From positions 635,671-699,670 of the forward strand of contig SIJG01000017.1 in NCBI GenBank assembly GCA_023374025.1: a stretch of 64,000 nucleotides of DNA, in the 5' to 3' direction. Numbering within the stretch: the stretch's first letter is position 1; each line of letters begins with the position of its first letter. This DNA is from Heterodera schachtii (Eukaryota > Nematoda > Chromadorea > Rhabditida > Heteroderidae). Positions 48,509 through 60,596 of the stretch are shown here, piece by piece. The notes beneath the pieces are model-generated. The model saw nothing but the letters and a program-made list of their open reading frames with translations, did not search any database and had not been told where the DNA came from. The position numbers and the translations under genes were made by a program.

Positions 48509-50978
48509 TTATCGTATCCTTTCTTCGTGTGCCATCATATCGGATGAAGAGGATGAGAGTGGGCGTGCACCACTCCGTTGCATTTTGCATGTTGGACAAT
48601 ACCATTCCCCTCGCGGCTCCTGTTAAAAAAATCATTAAAATAAACAAAGTGTTTTGTTTGTTTTACTTGAGTTATTCCCACACACTCATAGTGAAACCAT
48701 TCAAATGGACACTAAAAGGTTAAATGAATTTAATAATTAAAAGGAATCCAACATTTTTGTTGTCACATGCGACCATTTTCCCATGTGATCGCTGAAAAAA
48801 ACACGGCTGGAATTTTAGAAGGGTGTCATCTTCACCGACCTGCTTGCAAATGCACCATGTTTTGTTGTCGTCCGCCTCCTCTCCCGCCTCTTCATCTTCT
48901 GCTTCTTCCTCCTCTTCGTCTTGGTAACTGTAATTGTCCTCGTCCTCCACTGTCTCTTCGAGTTCGTCTGCCATTCCCTCCTCTCCATGCATTTTCCTGC
49001 GTCGTCTCCGTCGTTTAATGCCCGTTTGATAAGTTCGAGTGCGAGTAAGTGACTGAAAAATGTCGCTAATTAGTGCTTGTTCCCGAGTGTCGTCCATACG
49101 TTTGCTCTTGATGGCGTTCGGCCCGTTCCTTCCCCCCGAATTGGCCCTGTCACCCGCGCAGTCCCTTCGTTTAACATTTGCTCCACTTTTTTCGTCAGCC
49201 TATAAATGTTTTTATTTGCCTTTTCGCCATGCGTATTTATCAAATGCCACTTTCTTGGCCTTCCATGTCTGCTTGCATGTACGCCGGCCAACAACGGCAT
49301 TCGGACAAGTGATGGTTGTCGTGCATGGAAAGGACTCGAAAGGGGGCCACCAATTGAGCCCAATTCGGTGCCATCGAAATCAATTTTTGCGAACGAAGTG
49401 CTTGGGTATGAAGTCGATACTGTCGAAACAGATGAGGCCGAACCCTTAAAATACGTACCATTTTAATTGAAAATTAACAGAAATACCATTCCAAATCACT
49501 ACCGTTAAAAAAGCATTTAACATAAATAACCAATTTTATTCGGTCTGTTACCCATCTGTCTGAACCAAACAGTCCATCATTTCATTACCTCTCCTAAAGA
49601 AATGATAAATTTTACATCGTTTCCATTGTTTTTACTTTGTTGTTCGACTGCAACTATTTCCTGTTGCTGTACTGCTCCAATATGTGGAAAAAAACGTTGA
49701 GTTGCGATAGGCTTCTGCTTCTGTTCAAAAATGCCTTAATTTTCACGAACAAAATCACCAAACCTTCGAAGGGGGTGCCATTTCGGCATCGAAAATGTCC
49801 TCATCATAAGGCATCAATGGGGCACTGCTGCTGCTGGTCGTTGGACCATCTGCAAGTGATGGACGCCGCTAAAAATGACCAAAATGGAAACTAATATCTG
49901 TTTCTTTGTTAGCCCATTTGCCATGCCAACATTCAAAAGAGTGGCGGGAATTCGGAATTCGTCAAATTGTTGTGTTCGATGGCCCTTCGGAGTCAAATCC
50001 ATTTCTGTTGATGTTCTGCTGAATCATGATTCCTTTTCTCTTTATTCAACAAATTAAATACCTTTCTTCGTCACCGTTTAAACTTTCGGTCGGCACCGAA
50101 ACAAAAGGTCTTAACGGGTGGATGATTTGCTGCTCGAGGTTGTCCCTTCCAATATTCAAATTGTCCAACAAATCGGCGAATTGTCCAGCAGATGAAGAAG
50201 ACATTGCCAACATTGTTTGCATAAAATCTGGGTATTTTATATTATATTGCTCACAATTTAATATTACCGTTAAAAATGCCATAAGTCTTAAAAATCCTGC
50301 CCTCGTCCCTCGTTTATTAACAACTCACTCTTTTCAATCAACTCCGTCTCCCCGGGATTCTCCGCCTCCAAATCGGCTTTGAATTCGGCCAAGTCCTTCG
50401 CCACCCTTTCCTGATACTTCTCTAAAATCAATTGCAGGTATTCGGCCACTCGCACTTTTGCCTCTCCAATTTCGCGAACCGATTGGAATTTCTGTTGGGA
50501 AAATTCGGAAAATTCATTCAATTTGATTTTCAATAACCTCAAGTAATTCGCTGTTTTTCTGCTCGGCTCCAATCGGAGTCATTTGATCGATGGTTTCAAA
50601 GAAATGTCGAGAGTCCCTTTGCAATTTGTCGAACGCAACTGAAAATATTCGATAACGCAAAGCAAAACTAAAAATAAGGGTACTTTTCCGTTTTGGGCCT
50701 ACACCTCAAAATTTTAAATAAGTTTCACATTCAATAATTTAATTGCAAAAGCGAAATGGAGAGGTCCTTTGTCGCTACTTTAATTTATGTTATGTGAATG
50801 GTACAAAAATTATCTCTTAAGCGCGCTCTGTTGACATTTTTTAAATTTTGAGGTGTAGGCCCAAAACGGAAAAGTACCAAAATATAATGGGAAACGACCT
50901 GAATATTGGGCATCCAATTGTTGCAATTCCTTGCACTTCCGTCTGAGCTCCTCAGGAAGGTGTTCAAGCACTTAAATT
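48509..50978 (-). CDS. ING-family PHD-finger protein (ING3-like)
   Basis: ING proteins bring histone acetyltransferase or deacetylase complexes to H3K4me3. The ING N-terminal helices read LEHLPEELRRKCKELQQLDA (about 50918-50976), FDKLQRDSRHFFETIDQM, VRVAEYLQLILEKYQERVAK and DLAEFKADLEAENPGETE. A Ser-rich middle follows (GSASSVSTVSTSYPSTS, an AT-hook-like GRPRK, RRRRRRK and an acidic block). The PHD is built from WCICKQ, RSHGKMVACDNKN, CPFEWFHYECVGITQ and EPRGEWYCPTCKMQRSG: all Cys4-His-Cys3 ligands and the GxM/W methyl-lysine site are present. The length and the long middle resemble ING3. The first coding exon is not found; the exon at 50976 needs one upstream base, so the start lies further right, in or beyond repeat-rich DNA. 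Stop TAA at 48509-48511. Confidence 0.85.
50679..50878. mobile_element. 200-bp MITE with about 36-bp perfect terminal inverted repeats
   Basis: GGTACTTTTCCGTTTTGGGC at the left end and its exact reverse complement at the right end (50859-50878) extend to about 36 matching bases. The centre is AT-rich. The element sits in an intron of the ING gene between the exon coding LDAQY and the next exon. The flanks suggest a 2-bp TA target, but this is ambiguous because TA is inside the repeat. Confidence 0.85.
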
Positions 50979-52086
50979 CGGTAAAAATTATATCCACAAT
51001 ATTTAAAAAACCTTCGGTACTTTTTTTTAGTTTAGATTATTTTCATTTCAATGCATTTTAGACCCAAGTCAAAATTCAATTCGCCTTTTAAACTACATAT
51101 GTTCAAATTCAGGTCATGGAACCCTATTTCGAAATAGTTGTTTGATCCATAAAAAATATGTGAAATCTGGCCTCTAAACAAGGAATTAGTACCAATTTTT
51201 CTAACGTAAAAGAAACGAACATTCGAGTGAATCCTCCAAGTAATGCATTTCTCAGTGCGCAAAGTTTGAAAAAGAATTCATTTCCCTTTTCTCACAATTA
51301 CAACAGAGGTGCGATCGAAAAATTTTCAAAATCAGAACATCGGGCTCAAAAAATCAGATTTTAAGGTCGAAAATCAGAACATTTTACAAAATTGCTTCAA
51401 ATCAGTTTTTTTATAATTTATTTAATCAAAAATTTAAAAAATATTTTTGGCCTCCGAATCATATTTAAAAATTTTGGTGAGGAAATCAGCAAATCGAAAA
51501 TTTCAGTGCACTCGGGATAAAAAAAGCTTTAAGAATTTTTTGCGGCGGATTTTTCCAAAAGGCTTCTGGGGAATGGGGGGGGGGGGGGGGTCCGGCGCCG
51601 CCGGAAAATTTTTTTGTAATTTCGTTCTGATTTTTAACACCAATTTTGCAATTAAAAGCCAAGCGACGATTTTTTTTTTTTGCGTTTAGAAACGCCTTTT
51701 TTAAACGCAAATTTTTTCAAAAAATTTTGGCCGATTGACAGGGAAGGGGAGCGGCGTCAGGCGGTGCCGATAGGCGCCGCCGTGAAAAATTTTGCGATTT
51801 TTAATGCGATTTGTTAACAGATTGTCAAAAAATGACCAAATTTTGCCACAAATGTTATATTTTCTTGACAAAAAGTGACATTATGCCACAAAATTTCAAA
51901 AATATGAGTTTATCTAAGAAATCAGAACAAATTTTGGTCTCTACCCCAAAATCAGAACATTTCTGACAAATCAGAACATTTTTATTTTATCAGATTTGGA
52001 CCCTCCAAAAAAAATATTGCTGGATCCGAGCAATATCATTTGAAGCTTATTAAGCTTTAATTATTAAAGCCTAAAAATCAGCCATA
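50979..52086. repeat. Repeat-rich spacer with dispersed G-rich repeat copy B
   Basis: Between the divergent ING and MED27 genes. At 51300-52010 several AAATCAGAACATTT motifs flank a core (about 51560-51900) that shares GGCGGTGCCGATAGGCGCC and TTTGTTAACAGATTGTCAAAAAATG with the copy in the zinc-finger intron at about 11100-11190. A G15-17 run lies near 51573. No coding frame is credible. The first exon of the ING gene may be hidden here. Confidence 0.65.
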
Positions 52087-53923
52087 ATGGTTGAAAGCGG
52101 AACAGACACTCAAATGCTCCAATTGTGCAATTCTATTGAAAAATGTAAAAATTTTATTTATTTTATTATAGTATCCTTTTTTGGTTTTCCCAGGTTTGCA
52201 ACATCTTCGAGCTCTCAAAAACCATGTGATTGGCGCTCATAATTTGCTATCCGAGAAAATGGCGCTTGCAACGCGGACAGAAGAACCGAGCCAAATTGAC
52301 TTTGAAAGTGTTAAAAATGTGTTGGAAAAGGCCGGCGTTCAAATTGCTGACGAATACAAGTAAAAAATGATCAACAATGTATTTACATTTAATATAATTT
52401 GAAGATGTTAATCAATTAAAATAAAAAAATTTAGCAAAATTGAATATGAGGCCAAGAATCTGCCCTCTCAAACTCCGCTGGCATTAATGGTCAACAAATT
52501 GAACAATTTTCTGCTCGATTGTTCAACGAATCAAGACTCAGCCGGAACTTTGTACTCAAACACTCGCAGTGTATTCGATTGGTCTGACAGCACAGCCGTA
52601 ATTTTGGAATTCATTAAGAGAAGTCGGTTGTCAGCTGTTAATTACCACCCCTCTTTTAGAGTTTCGTCAATTACACCTACGAATTTCTCAAAATGGCCAA
52701 TGCCAGCTGTCTGACGCAGCAACGGAATCGCAAATTGACCCTCCTCAACCAATTCTTAGCCCGACAAGAACCGAACACTTCCGCCGCCTCCATTCCGACA
52801 GAACCGTCTTCTTACATGCTGCAACGCAAATTTGAGCAGACCTTGTCAAATTTTGCACAGAATTTCAGTGCGAAAATCCAAACAGAGCCCCAAGTCGGCT
52901 TCCGTTTGGTATTGAACCATATCGAACAGTCCGCATTGAGTTCTGTCATTGAGGCAAGTGGAGAGAAATGAGAGGAAGTAACAGAGGGTGAACATAGAAA
53001 AGTGAGGAGACGGTAATAGTGAACATGTCTTCCTTCCCCCCCCCCCCCCCCCCCGTCTGACGTCCGTTTCGGTCAACCCCGGACCCTGGCACTTTTTACA
53101 GTTTAGGTGGCCCGATGAAAAACCAAATCGAAGACTCTTGATTTTGACTGATTTTTAAAACTTTATATTTTAATGGTCAATGGCCAAGGGGACATGTTTT
53201 TATTTTACCTATTATGATTTTTTTTTATGTTTTACAAATCATAAGGGTCCCTTTTGATTTTTCATCGGACCACAAAAGTGTCCTATCAATAACCGAGCTC
53301 AAACAAAAGTCGGAAAATTCATTTTTTTATTAATGGTAATTTAGGTGAAATTTATGTTCCTTTCTCTTCCGCGTTCAAATTACAAACCGACAGAGAAAAG
53401 CGGACCTTCGGTGTGTTTGTTGAAAGCGTTGTTGTTGGTGAACAACGGACTCATTGAATACGTTCATTTTGTGGCGCCCCACGAGGAATGGCACTTCAGC
53501 CAAATGCCGCGGTTTGGCACCAAAAAACAGGCAAAGAATGACAAAAAAGAGATAAACAGGGCACACGCAATGGCACTATTAAAGCGAAAAAAAATACTTT
53601 TTTAATTCCTTTCATTTTTACAGGTCGATCTTAGCGTGCCGAGCAGATACGAACTTTATCACAAATTCACTGCGTTTGGCAATGTGGTCAGTGCCGAACT
53701 TTCATTCCAAATTATTATTTTATTTTTGTTTGTTTTTCAGGTGACCAACTTTCTGGCGAACAACCCAAACGTCAGCTTCAAAGTGTTTCAACTCTTTTTC
53801 AGCTCACTTTCGCGCCTTTACACCATTAATTTTCAATGCGCGCGCTGTGGCAAAAGACTGAGAGAATTTTCGCCAATGATAGCCACTGAACAGAAGAACT
53901 GCTTGCATTTGTCGTGTAAATGA
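52087..53923 (+). CDS. MED27: Mediator complex subunit 27
   Basis: Part of the Mediator tail/upper-middle region that links activators to RNA polymerase II. The N-terminal helices read LQLCNSIEKCLQHLRALKNH and SQIDFESVKNVLEKAGVQI. The central block has SALSSVIEASGE. The C-terminal exons read CLLKALLLVNNGLIEYVHFV, then VDLSVPSRYELYHKFTAFGNV, then KVFQLFFSSLSRLYTINFQC, then ARCGKRLREFSPMIATEQ and LHLSCK. The closing CxxC...H.SC zinc-binding-like motif is the conserved MED27 C-terminus. The first intron splits TGT of EKC (donor GTAAAA). The intron before 53100 holds a C18 run. The ordering of the 53100-53350 pieces is less certain. Stop TGA at 53921-53923. Confidence 0.82.
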
Positions 53924-54385
53924 ATTTGCGGGGGGGGGGGGGGGGGTCGAATTTGTTGGTACAATTTACGGTTTATTTTTTATATTTATAAATTTATCAT
54001 TTCTGCTGTTTCAATAAAATAATAAAGTCATCAAAATAAGTAAATGGGTTCGAGGCAGTTCAATGTGAGACAAAGTGCGTAAAGAAATTTCGATTTCACA
54101 GAATGTGTTTTTGTTGGTCGCGGAGTTGCGGCCAAAAAAAAGAAATTGTGAAACTTTCTGACTAAGAAAATGAATCGGAAATTCACATGGAAATGTTGAG
54201 GCAATGTGAAATTGAGGAGACGATCAATCACATGAGGGACCAATCAGAGGAAATGGGGGGAGGGACCGGCAAAAGGGGAAGGTGGCACTTTTAAGCACTG
54301 AAATGCCATGCCATGGAAAGTGTGGCCTTTTGCTGATCCGCCCCAAAGGAAAGAACACCGAAAGATTGGTCGTTTTACGATTCGG
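53924..54385. other. Convergent 3' intergenic region
   Basis: Between the stops of MED27 (+) and the Rap1GAP gene (-). It holds a G16-type run at about 53929-53946 and AATAAA-like sites near 54014-54025 that could serve MED27. Nothing else is seen. Confidence 0.55.
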
Positions 54386-57300
54386 TCATTGGTTGGCACT
54401 GAAAACGTGGAAATGGGTCGCTTCGTTCGCTGTTTCGGGAAGAGAAGCGGTTAAAATGCCATCGGAGTGGTGAAAAGGGACGGACGAAACGGCGTCGGCT
54501 CCGGCGGACGGTGACTCCTCCCCAAAAAACAGAAGCGACGGTCTGTCCGGCACTTTCTGCTGGTTTAGCTGCTGCGTTTGGTCATGGGCATGCAAATGCA
54601 TTTGGGAGGAGCCGGTCGACAAATTGGACACTTCCGAACCGTCGGAGGGGCGCTTCAGCAGCCGCTTCAATCGCTGAATTTCGCTGTATGCCCTGTCCAA
54701 CTCAGAGGCCAACAGAGACTGTCTGAGAATGGGGAAGTTACACTGATTAGAAGACAACATCCCGGGGAATGCCAAAAGTCACTCAACGAATGCCCTTTCA
54801 GTGCCTACTTTTTCACTCCCCCCCCCCCCCCATTAGTCACCTCTCTTTCAACTTTTTGATGTCCGTCCTGCAGGTGACGTTCTGCCGCATCAGATCGGTC
54901 TTCTCCGTCTTCAGTCTGACCACGTCCACCACCAATTCCTCCAATCTCTGTCTTTCCGCTTCGTGTTCTTCTTTTTCGTCGTCGTCTATCCAATTTAATT
55001 AATTAATCCGATTCTCCAATTTGTCTCACTTTTCTTTGCTATTCTCTCGCGCTTTTGGAGTGCCCCTGCGGCATTTTTCCCATTTTTTGCGTCCCCTGCG
55101 CCGTTGCTGAGACATCGTCGGCCCACCGATGGTGCGCCGTTCGGTTGGATGTCGGCCGAAGACATGCTCTCCATGCCGGTGTCCGAGTCGTGCCCCCCTC
55201 CGGCGCCTCCTCTGACTGCGTCGTCCGCTTCGTTAAGCACCTCTTCCACCTCTATCTCCACATCGTCCGAGTCGTCATCGTCCTCGGCATCGCTTCCTCC
55301 ATGCCAATGCCTCAGGTGCTGAATGCTCGACCGAAACGGAATGACTGTGCCCGGAGGCAATTGGTGGTGGGCGGCGTAAGGGGAAGAGGGCGTGGAGCGG
55401 TGGTGATGGTTGTGCTGGTCGATGCAGCCGAACGACGCCTCCAACATGGCGGAAGTGCTGCTGAAAAACATGGATGACGGACGGAAATAAACCCATTAGC
55501 TTTTATATTGCAACATTCCCGCATTTCCCTCTTATTTAAAAGCCCCCATTAAGCGATAGTAATTAGGACGGGTTATTAAAGCCACTTAGACAATGGGTTG
55601 TACCCATAATTGTGGAACGAAGGTTCCCGTAATCAGAATTGATTCGCCCAGTACTGCTCCCCCCCCCCCGTCTTCTCACTTTCTTTCCGCTGTTGTCTTT
55701 GCCAATTTTCCCGCATTTGAACGCCATCTCAAAAGATGATGATGCTGGTGATAATTATGTGATGGCACTTGGGACGGATGAACAACTGCGGATGGTCTGT
55801 CAAAATGATGTCCGGATGAGGAGGAAGTGGAGGCGGAAGAGGACAGGCGACAGTCCTCCATCGGTGCCACCAAAGACATAATTCGACCTGCTGGGGAATG
55901 AGTGATCGGCTGATCAGTCTGATCAATGGCAAATTGGCCAACCCCCTCTCTCTCTGGTCAATGCTCTTCTCTGCTGTTGCATTGCGTCGGCCATGGGCGG
56001 CGTGCCAAACTGAGAGGAGGAGCCGGACGAGCTGCTGGTGGAGCACAACGTACCGGACAGACGACAGCCAAGCGGCACCTTTTCATTGAATGTATTGGCA
56101 CATGGCATCGGAGTGCCATTGGAGGACACGTCTTGTGACACCGATCGTGACCTTTGAATATTGAAAAGATCAAAGAGTAGGAACAAGCAGCATTCATCAA
56201 TTAGGTCAATCAGTCTAATGTCCATCTAAAAAGTAATGAGGATTTGTTGAATTGTTTTGACTGATCATAATGGGACTAATTAACGGCCTAATTAATGTCC
56301 ATTTGGTTGTCCCTCACCTCGCACTGAACACTTTCTTCACCGAGTGGAACAGTCCCATTGGATTCGTTCCTCCGTTCACCGATCCGTTCATCAGTTGCTG
56401 CTGTTGGCTGTGCTGGTGATGGTTTTGCCCGTTGTTTTGGCATTGGTGGTGGTGCTTCTCCTGTTGCTGCTGTTTCGTCGCGCTGTCCACCGATTCCAAA
56501 AATGCCATGCCGTAAAATTGGGCCCGCTCTTTCAGATTGGAGTACAGTCCGTCCAGCAGCGATGCCCGAGTGCGTTCCTAAACAAACTTTTGGTTCATTT
56601 GCAGAAAATGAAAATTGTCATAATACCGCCAATTTGGCAAATTTTTCCGCCTTATAAGCCGCGTTTTCCGCATTGATCAGTTTGGTGAGCAAAAAGTCGC
56701 GCAGTTGGCATTTCCAAACTATGGAAGAGCGCGGAAGCGTCGGGCCAAAAAACGGCACGTCATCTCGCGCTGTCATCGACACGCGGTAACGCGTGCGGTC
56801 AGTGCCCGGCTCAATGGGATGGACCACCAAATAGGCGTGGAGAAAGCTTTGGAAGAAAATAATTAAATTAGGCATTGAATGTTGCCCTTTTTTGTACTTG
56901 CTCGCGATCATGTCCGGACAGAAGGGTGTGTTCTGCTCTTGGAAAACAATGGCCACGATGTCGTTGCCAATGTGCCGTTTGCGCTGCAATTGTTGCGTGT
57001 CGCCAATGGTAAACGGCAAAAGGGTGGACACATGGAACCTGAAGAAGCCGGGGGAAGAGCTAATTGGGCTAATGGGATGTCCGAATTAAAGGGACAATTA
57101 ACAAAATAAGTTTATTGGTTTATCACCCAATAAATTTTATTGGTTTCTCTCACCATCCTATTTTTATACTAATTATTGTTAATTGAAACTGACATGATCT
57201 CCTTCTGGCGAAACTGTGTGTACACCGACTGAAAATAGAAATTAAGCCAAAGGTACCGTATGCCCACCCCACTCTGCCCCTACCGTACCTCTGTGCCCGT

Positions 57301-60300
57301 CTGTCCATGAACGGTGTCCAGTCCGCCCCGGTAACCGTCAAAATTGCTCAACTGAACTCGGTGGCCGATGACGGAGAGAAATTCGTCGAAGGCCGAGCAG
57401 TTGGAGGAGTCGTTGCTGAACAGCTCCTCCTCGGTGGTCTGCCCAAACTTTTGGTAAATTGCACCTGTGAAAGGGAGGCAATTAATTGTTCAATGATTCT
57501 GTTTTGAGTGTTAAATAAACGACTGACCAAATTTGTAAGTGTTGCTTATCACGTGCTCGTCGAATTGGAGAATCAGCTCACTGCCCCCCGGAAAAGCGAT
57601 GGGATAGAAACGTTCGGCCGTCAATTCTTCGCATAGCAATTTGGCCATTCGACACGCGCTGGGACGGTCGGCCAATGCCGAGGCTGGGACAACCTCGTGG
57701 ACCTTATAAATTAGGAAGTGATATACATGAGCAAAAGGATTGAACAAAGGGCGGGGGGAACTCATTTTTGGCTTATTAGCCAATTGGCCAAGGCATTGGC
57801 CATTCCCTCTGAAAATAAACCAACGCACTGTGCCGTGACGAGTTCGCAGAATGATTCGGAAGTGATTTTGGCAGGAAATTGTCTCCGTGCGAACACTTAG
57901 CACCAGCGGACCAATCAGCGGGTCATTCCCATAAAAGTTGTGGTGTTCCTGTGGGAACATTCATTTATTTATTTGCTTCTCGGGAGTATTGACACTCTCC
58001 CAAATATTTAAAATTAACGGCGCCATTACGAAAACTCGGCATTGTCCACTGTTAATTTGTCCTCTCCCCCCCCCCCCCCCCACTGGACTGACTCTTCCTA
58101 AGAAATGGCGTCGGTAACACAGTGCCGTATCGTCCGTCTCCAACTTCGTCCTGTCACAGCTTCCCCCCGTCCCATTCTTTGGCACTTCGTCTTCCTCCTC
58201 ATCCTTCTCCGCTTTGTCCCTTCCCTTCTTACGTCCGTCTTCCGCTTCTGCGACTCGACGGTACGAAATGACTCCGTCCATCCAAAAGCCGCCCTGAGGG
58301 GGCAGCACAATTTGGGGGAAAGGGCCGTCGCCCGAAGCAATGATCTGAAGGGGGAATAGGTGGAATTGAAACTAATAAGAATGGAACAAATCAAATTTAT
58401 TAAAGGAATTATTAGCATAATTCCATTTTCGGAAATAATCTGCCAAATTTACATTGCCATTCATTCTTTCTTTTCATTTTTGGCTTAATCTTTCAACCTG
58501 TTTTATTGAGTCTCGGGAAAAGCCTCGACTCGTCGCCAATTCCCTTCTCGCGCAAAACGCAGTGGCGGAAGGAGTCGACGCTTCGGCGACAGATGGCCTC
58601 TGTAAGAAAGGATTATTCTAATTTGATCAACCAAGTGATAGGCTGGTCTAACGATCTGATCACTCTTTTCTCATTAGGCAAATGAAAGCCGGGAAATATT
58701 CGCTGATAATTCAAATTGGCAATGATCAATTAATTACGCAAATGCATCACTCAAACCAAATCACAATCATTCATCAATTATCGAATAGAAGCGCATAAGC
58801 GCGTCGATAAGGAAAAATGGAGATGAAAATGGGAAGAGATTAATTGAAAAGAATGGGGAACGAATGGCGGGTGGTCGAGAGCAAATCCCGAGGGATTTAT
58901 CGAAGGGAGAGGAAGAGGGGAAAGAAAACACTGATCACCCAACTGATCGGCACAAATGCCAACATTCGCATTTGACCCAGCACCCAACTCCTTCTGATTT
59001 GCTGCTCCTTCTTCCCTCCCGACCAATTCCACTCACTTTTTCTTCCGTCGATGGCTCCAATTGATCACATTGGGCCCGATGGTAACTGTCGTTGTTTTTC
59101 GTCCCCTTCGCCGCCATCCATGACAATCGCAAGTATTTTGACTGCCATTCAACGAATTCCGCCTTTGAACTGCTCGCTCTCGCCGGTGAATCAGGTCGGG
59201 TCAGCTGCTGCTGCTGCTGCTGCTGTCGGTGCCGTTGTTTCGGCTCCGATTCGCTTATGCCGATTCCGACTCCATTCGCCTCGTCATCCGTTTGCTTTTG
59301 GCGACGGTTCCGTCTTAAAAGTCGGCCGAGAAGGGATTTCACCCTCGGTGGACGCTGTTGGCCAATCGGTAATGAAGATGTTGGGTGTAAAGTGTGTTCA
59401 TTAAGGGGCGATGAGTCCGCCCACTGCGCTAATGAGGCTAATAATGACGATGATGATGATGACCAAGGAAGCGGGGTCCGTCCCCCCTCGGCCTGCTGTC
59501 CTTCTTTGTTCTTCCTCCGCTGGGCTGGCGAATGACTTTTATCTCTGGCATTCTTCCGGAAGAATGACCTTCGTCGTGCTGTTGTTGGTTCTGTTGCTGT
59601 AATTGTTGCTGCTGGGTCCTCATTTCCGCTGGTGCTGGCCGTGCTCGTCAATTTGCGCAAAATAGGCTTAATTGACAGGACGGAGTGCCTCCGTCGCTTT
59701 TTGCTCTCCTCCCTTTTTGCCGCGTTTGTCTCTGCCAAATTGTCCTCCGTGTCACTCATTGGCATTCTCCGATCAATTCGGTTGATCAGTCGCTGCTGCT
59801 GATCGCCGGTGCCAATCGTCAAAATGCAATTCACACATTTCCGCCCCATCTGGTGGCACTTCCAACACTTTTGCTGTTTTGGCACTTCGTTTTGCGCTTC
59901 CGTCCCTTCTCTGTCCCCCACTTTCCTTCCGTTTGTGGTCCTTCCGTCTTCCCCATGTGCCTTTTCGTGCTGTCGCTTCCGTTCGATTGCCCCGGGGCAT
60001 CCGTTGCCGGTCGCTCCCCCCGCTGCCCCCCAACAGTTTGTGCCGCTCGTCCGCCGTCCCCTCGGCCTCAGTCTCACCGCTTGCACTCGTTCTTCGAATT
60101 CCTCCCACGAGCACAACGGGCGAAAATTCGGCACTTCTCGCCGTTTGTCCCTTTGGTGCCGTTGCTCTCCTTCTTCTACTTTTTCCCATTTTTCTGCTCT
60201 TTGCTTTGCCTCTGTTGTCGCTTCGTTTGATTGAATGTTCTCCAAATTTGTCTTTGTTGTCCCTTTTCCCCCATTTGTAATTTTTGTCTCTTCCGTTGCC

Positions 60301-60596
60301 ATTCGATGGTATGGCACGGCAACGCGCCGTCGAAGAATGGACGGAAGGGGACACGGCGGAGGCAAAGCGCATTGGCACGGCGCATGCGAAATTGGCACCG
60401 TTTTGCCAACAACCGAACGTCGCTGTTGCGGAGGGCACTGTTCGCCAATTTCGGTCTCCCATCTCTTTGTCTCCTCAGAAAACATTGTGAGAGGTCGCAC
60501 AGAAAGTCGTTCCGACGGAACCCATCGAACACCGCCCAAATCGGAGGGCAATTCGGAAATGCGACGGAGTCGGACCAATTCGACGGAGACGGCCAT
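54386..60596 (-). CDS. RAP1GAP: Rap GTPase-activating protein (Rap1GAP family)
   Basis: Switches Rap off by supplying a catalytic Asn. The family core reads through many exons: [19 protein letters not shown] (58270-58330), [31 protein letters not shown] and [17 protein letters not shown] (57540-57660), [74 protein letters not shown] with the Asn thumb, [62 protein letters not shown] and [12 protein letters not shown]. The tail is Gln/His- and Ser-rich ([10 protein letters not shown]) and ends in a coiled coil, [20 protein letters not shown]. The large N-terminal exon (about 59040-60596, donor GTGAGT) encodes about 520 basic, low-complexity residues with a [14 protein letters not shown] pair of CxxC motifs and Gln repeats; its link to the RapGAP core is inferred from position, frame and donor. 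Confidence 0.9.
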
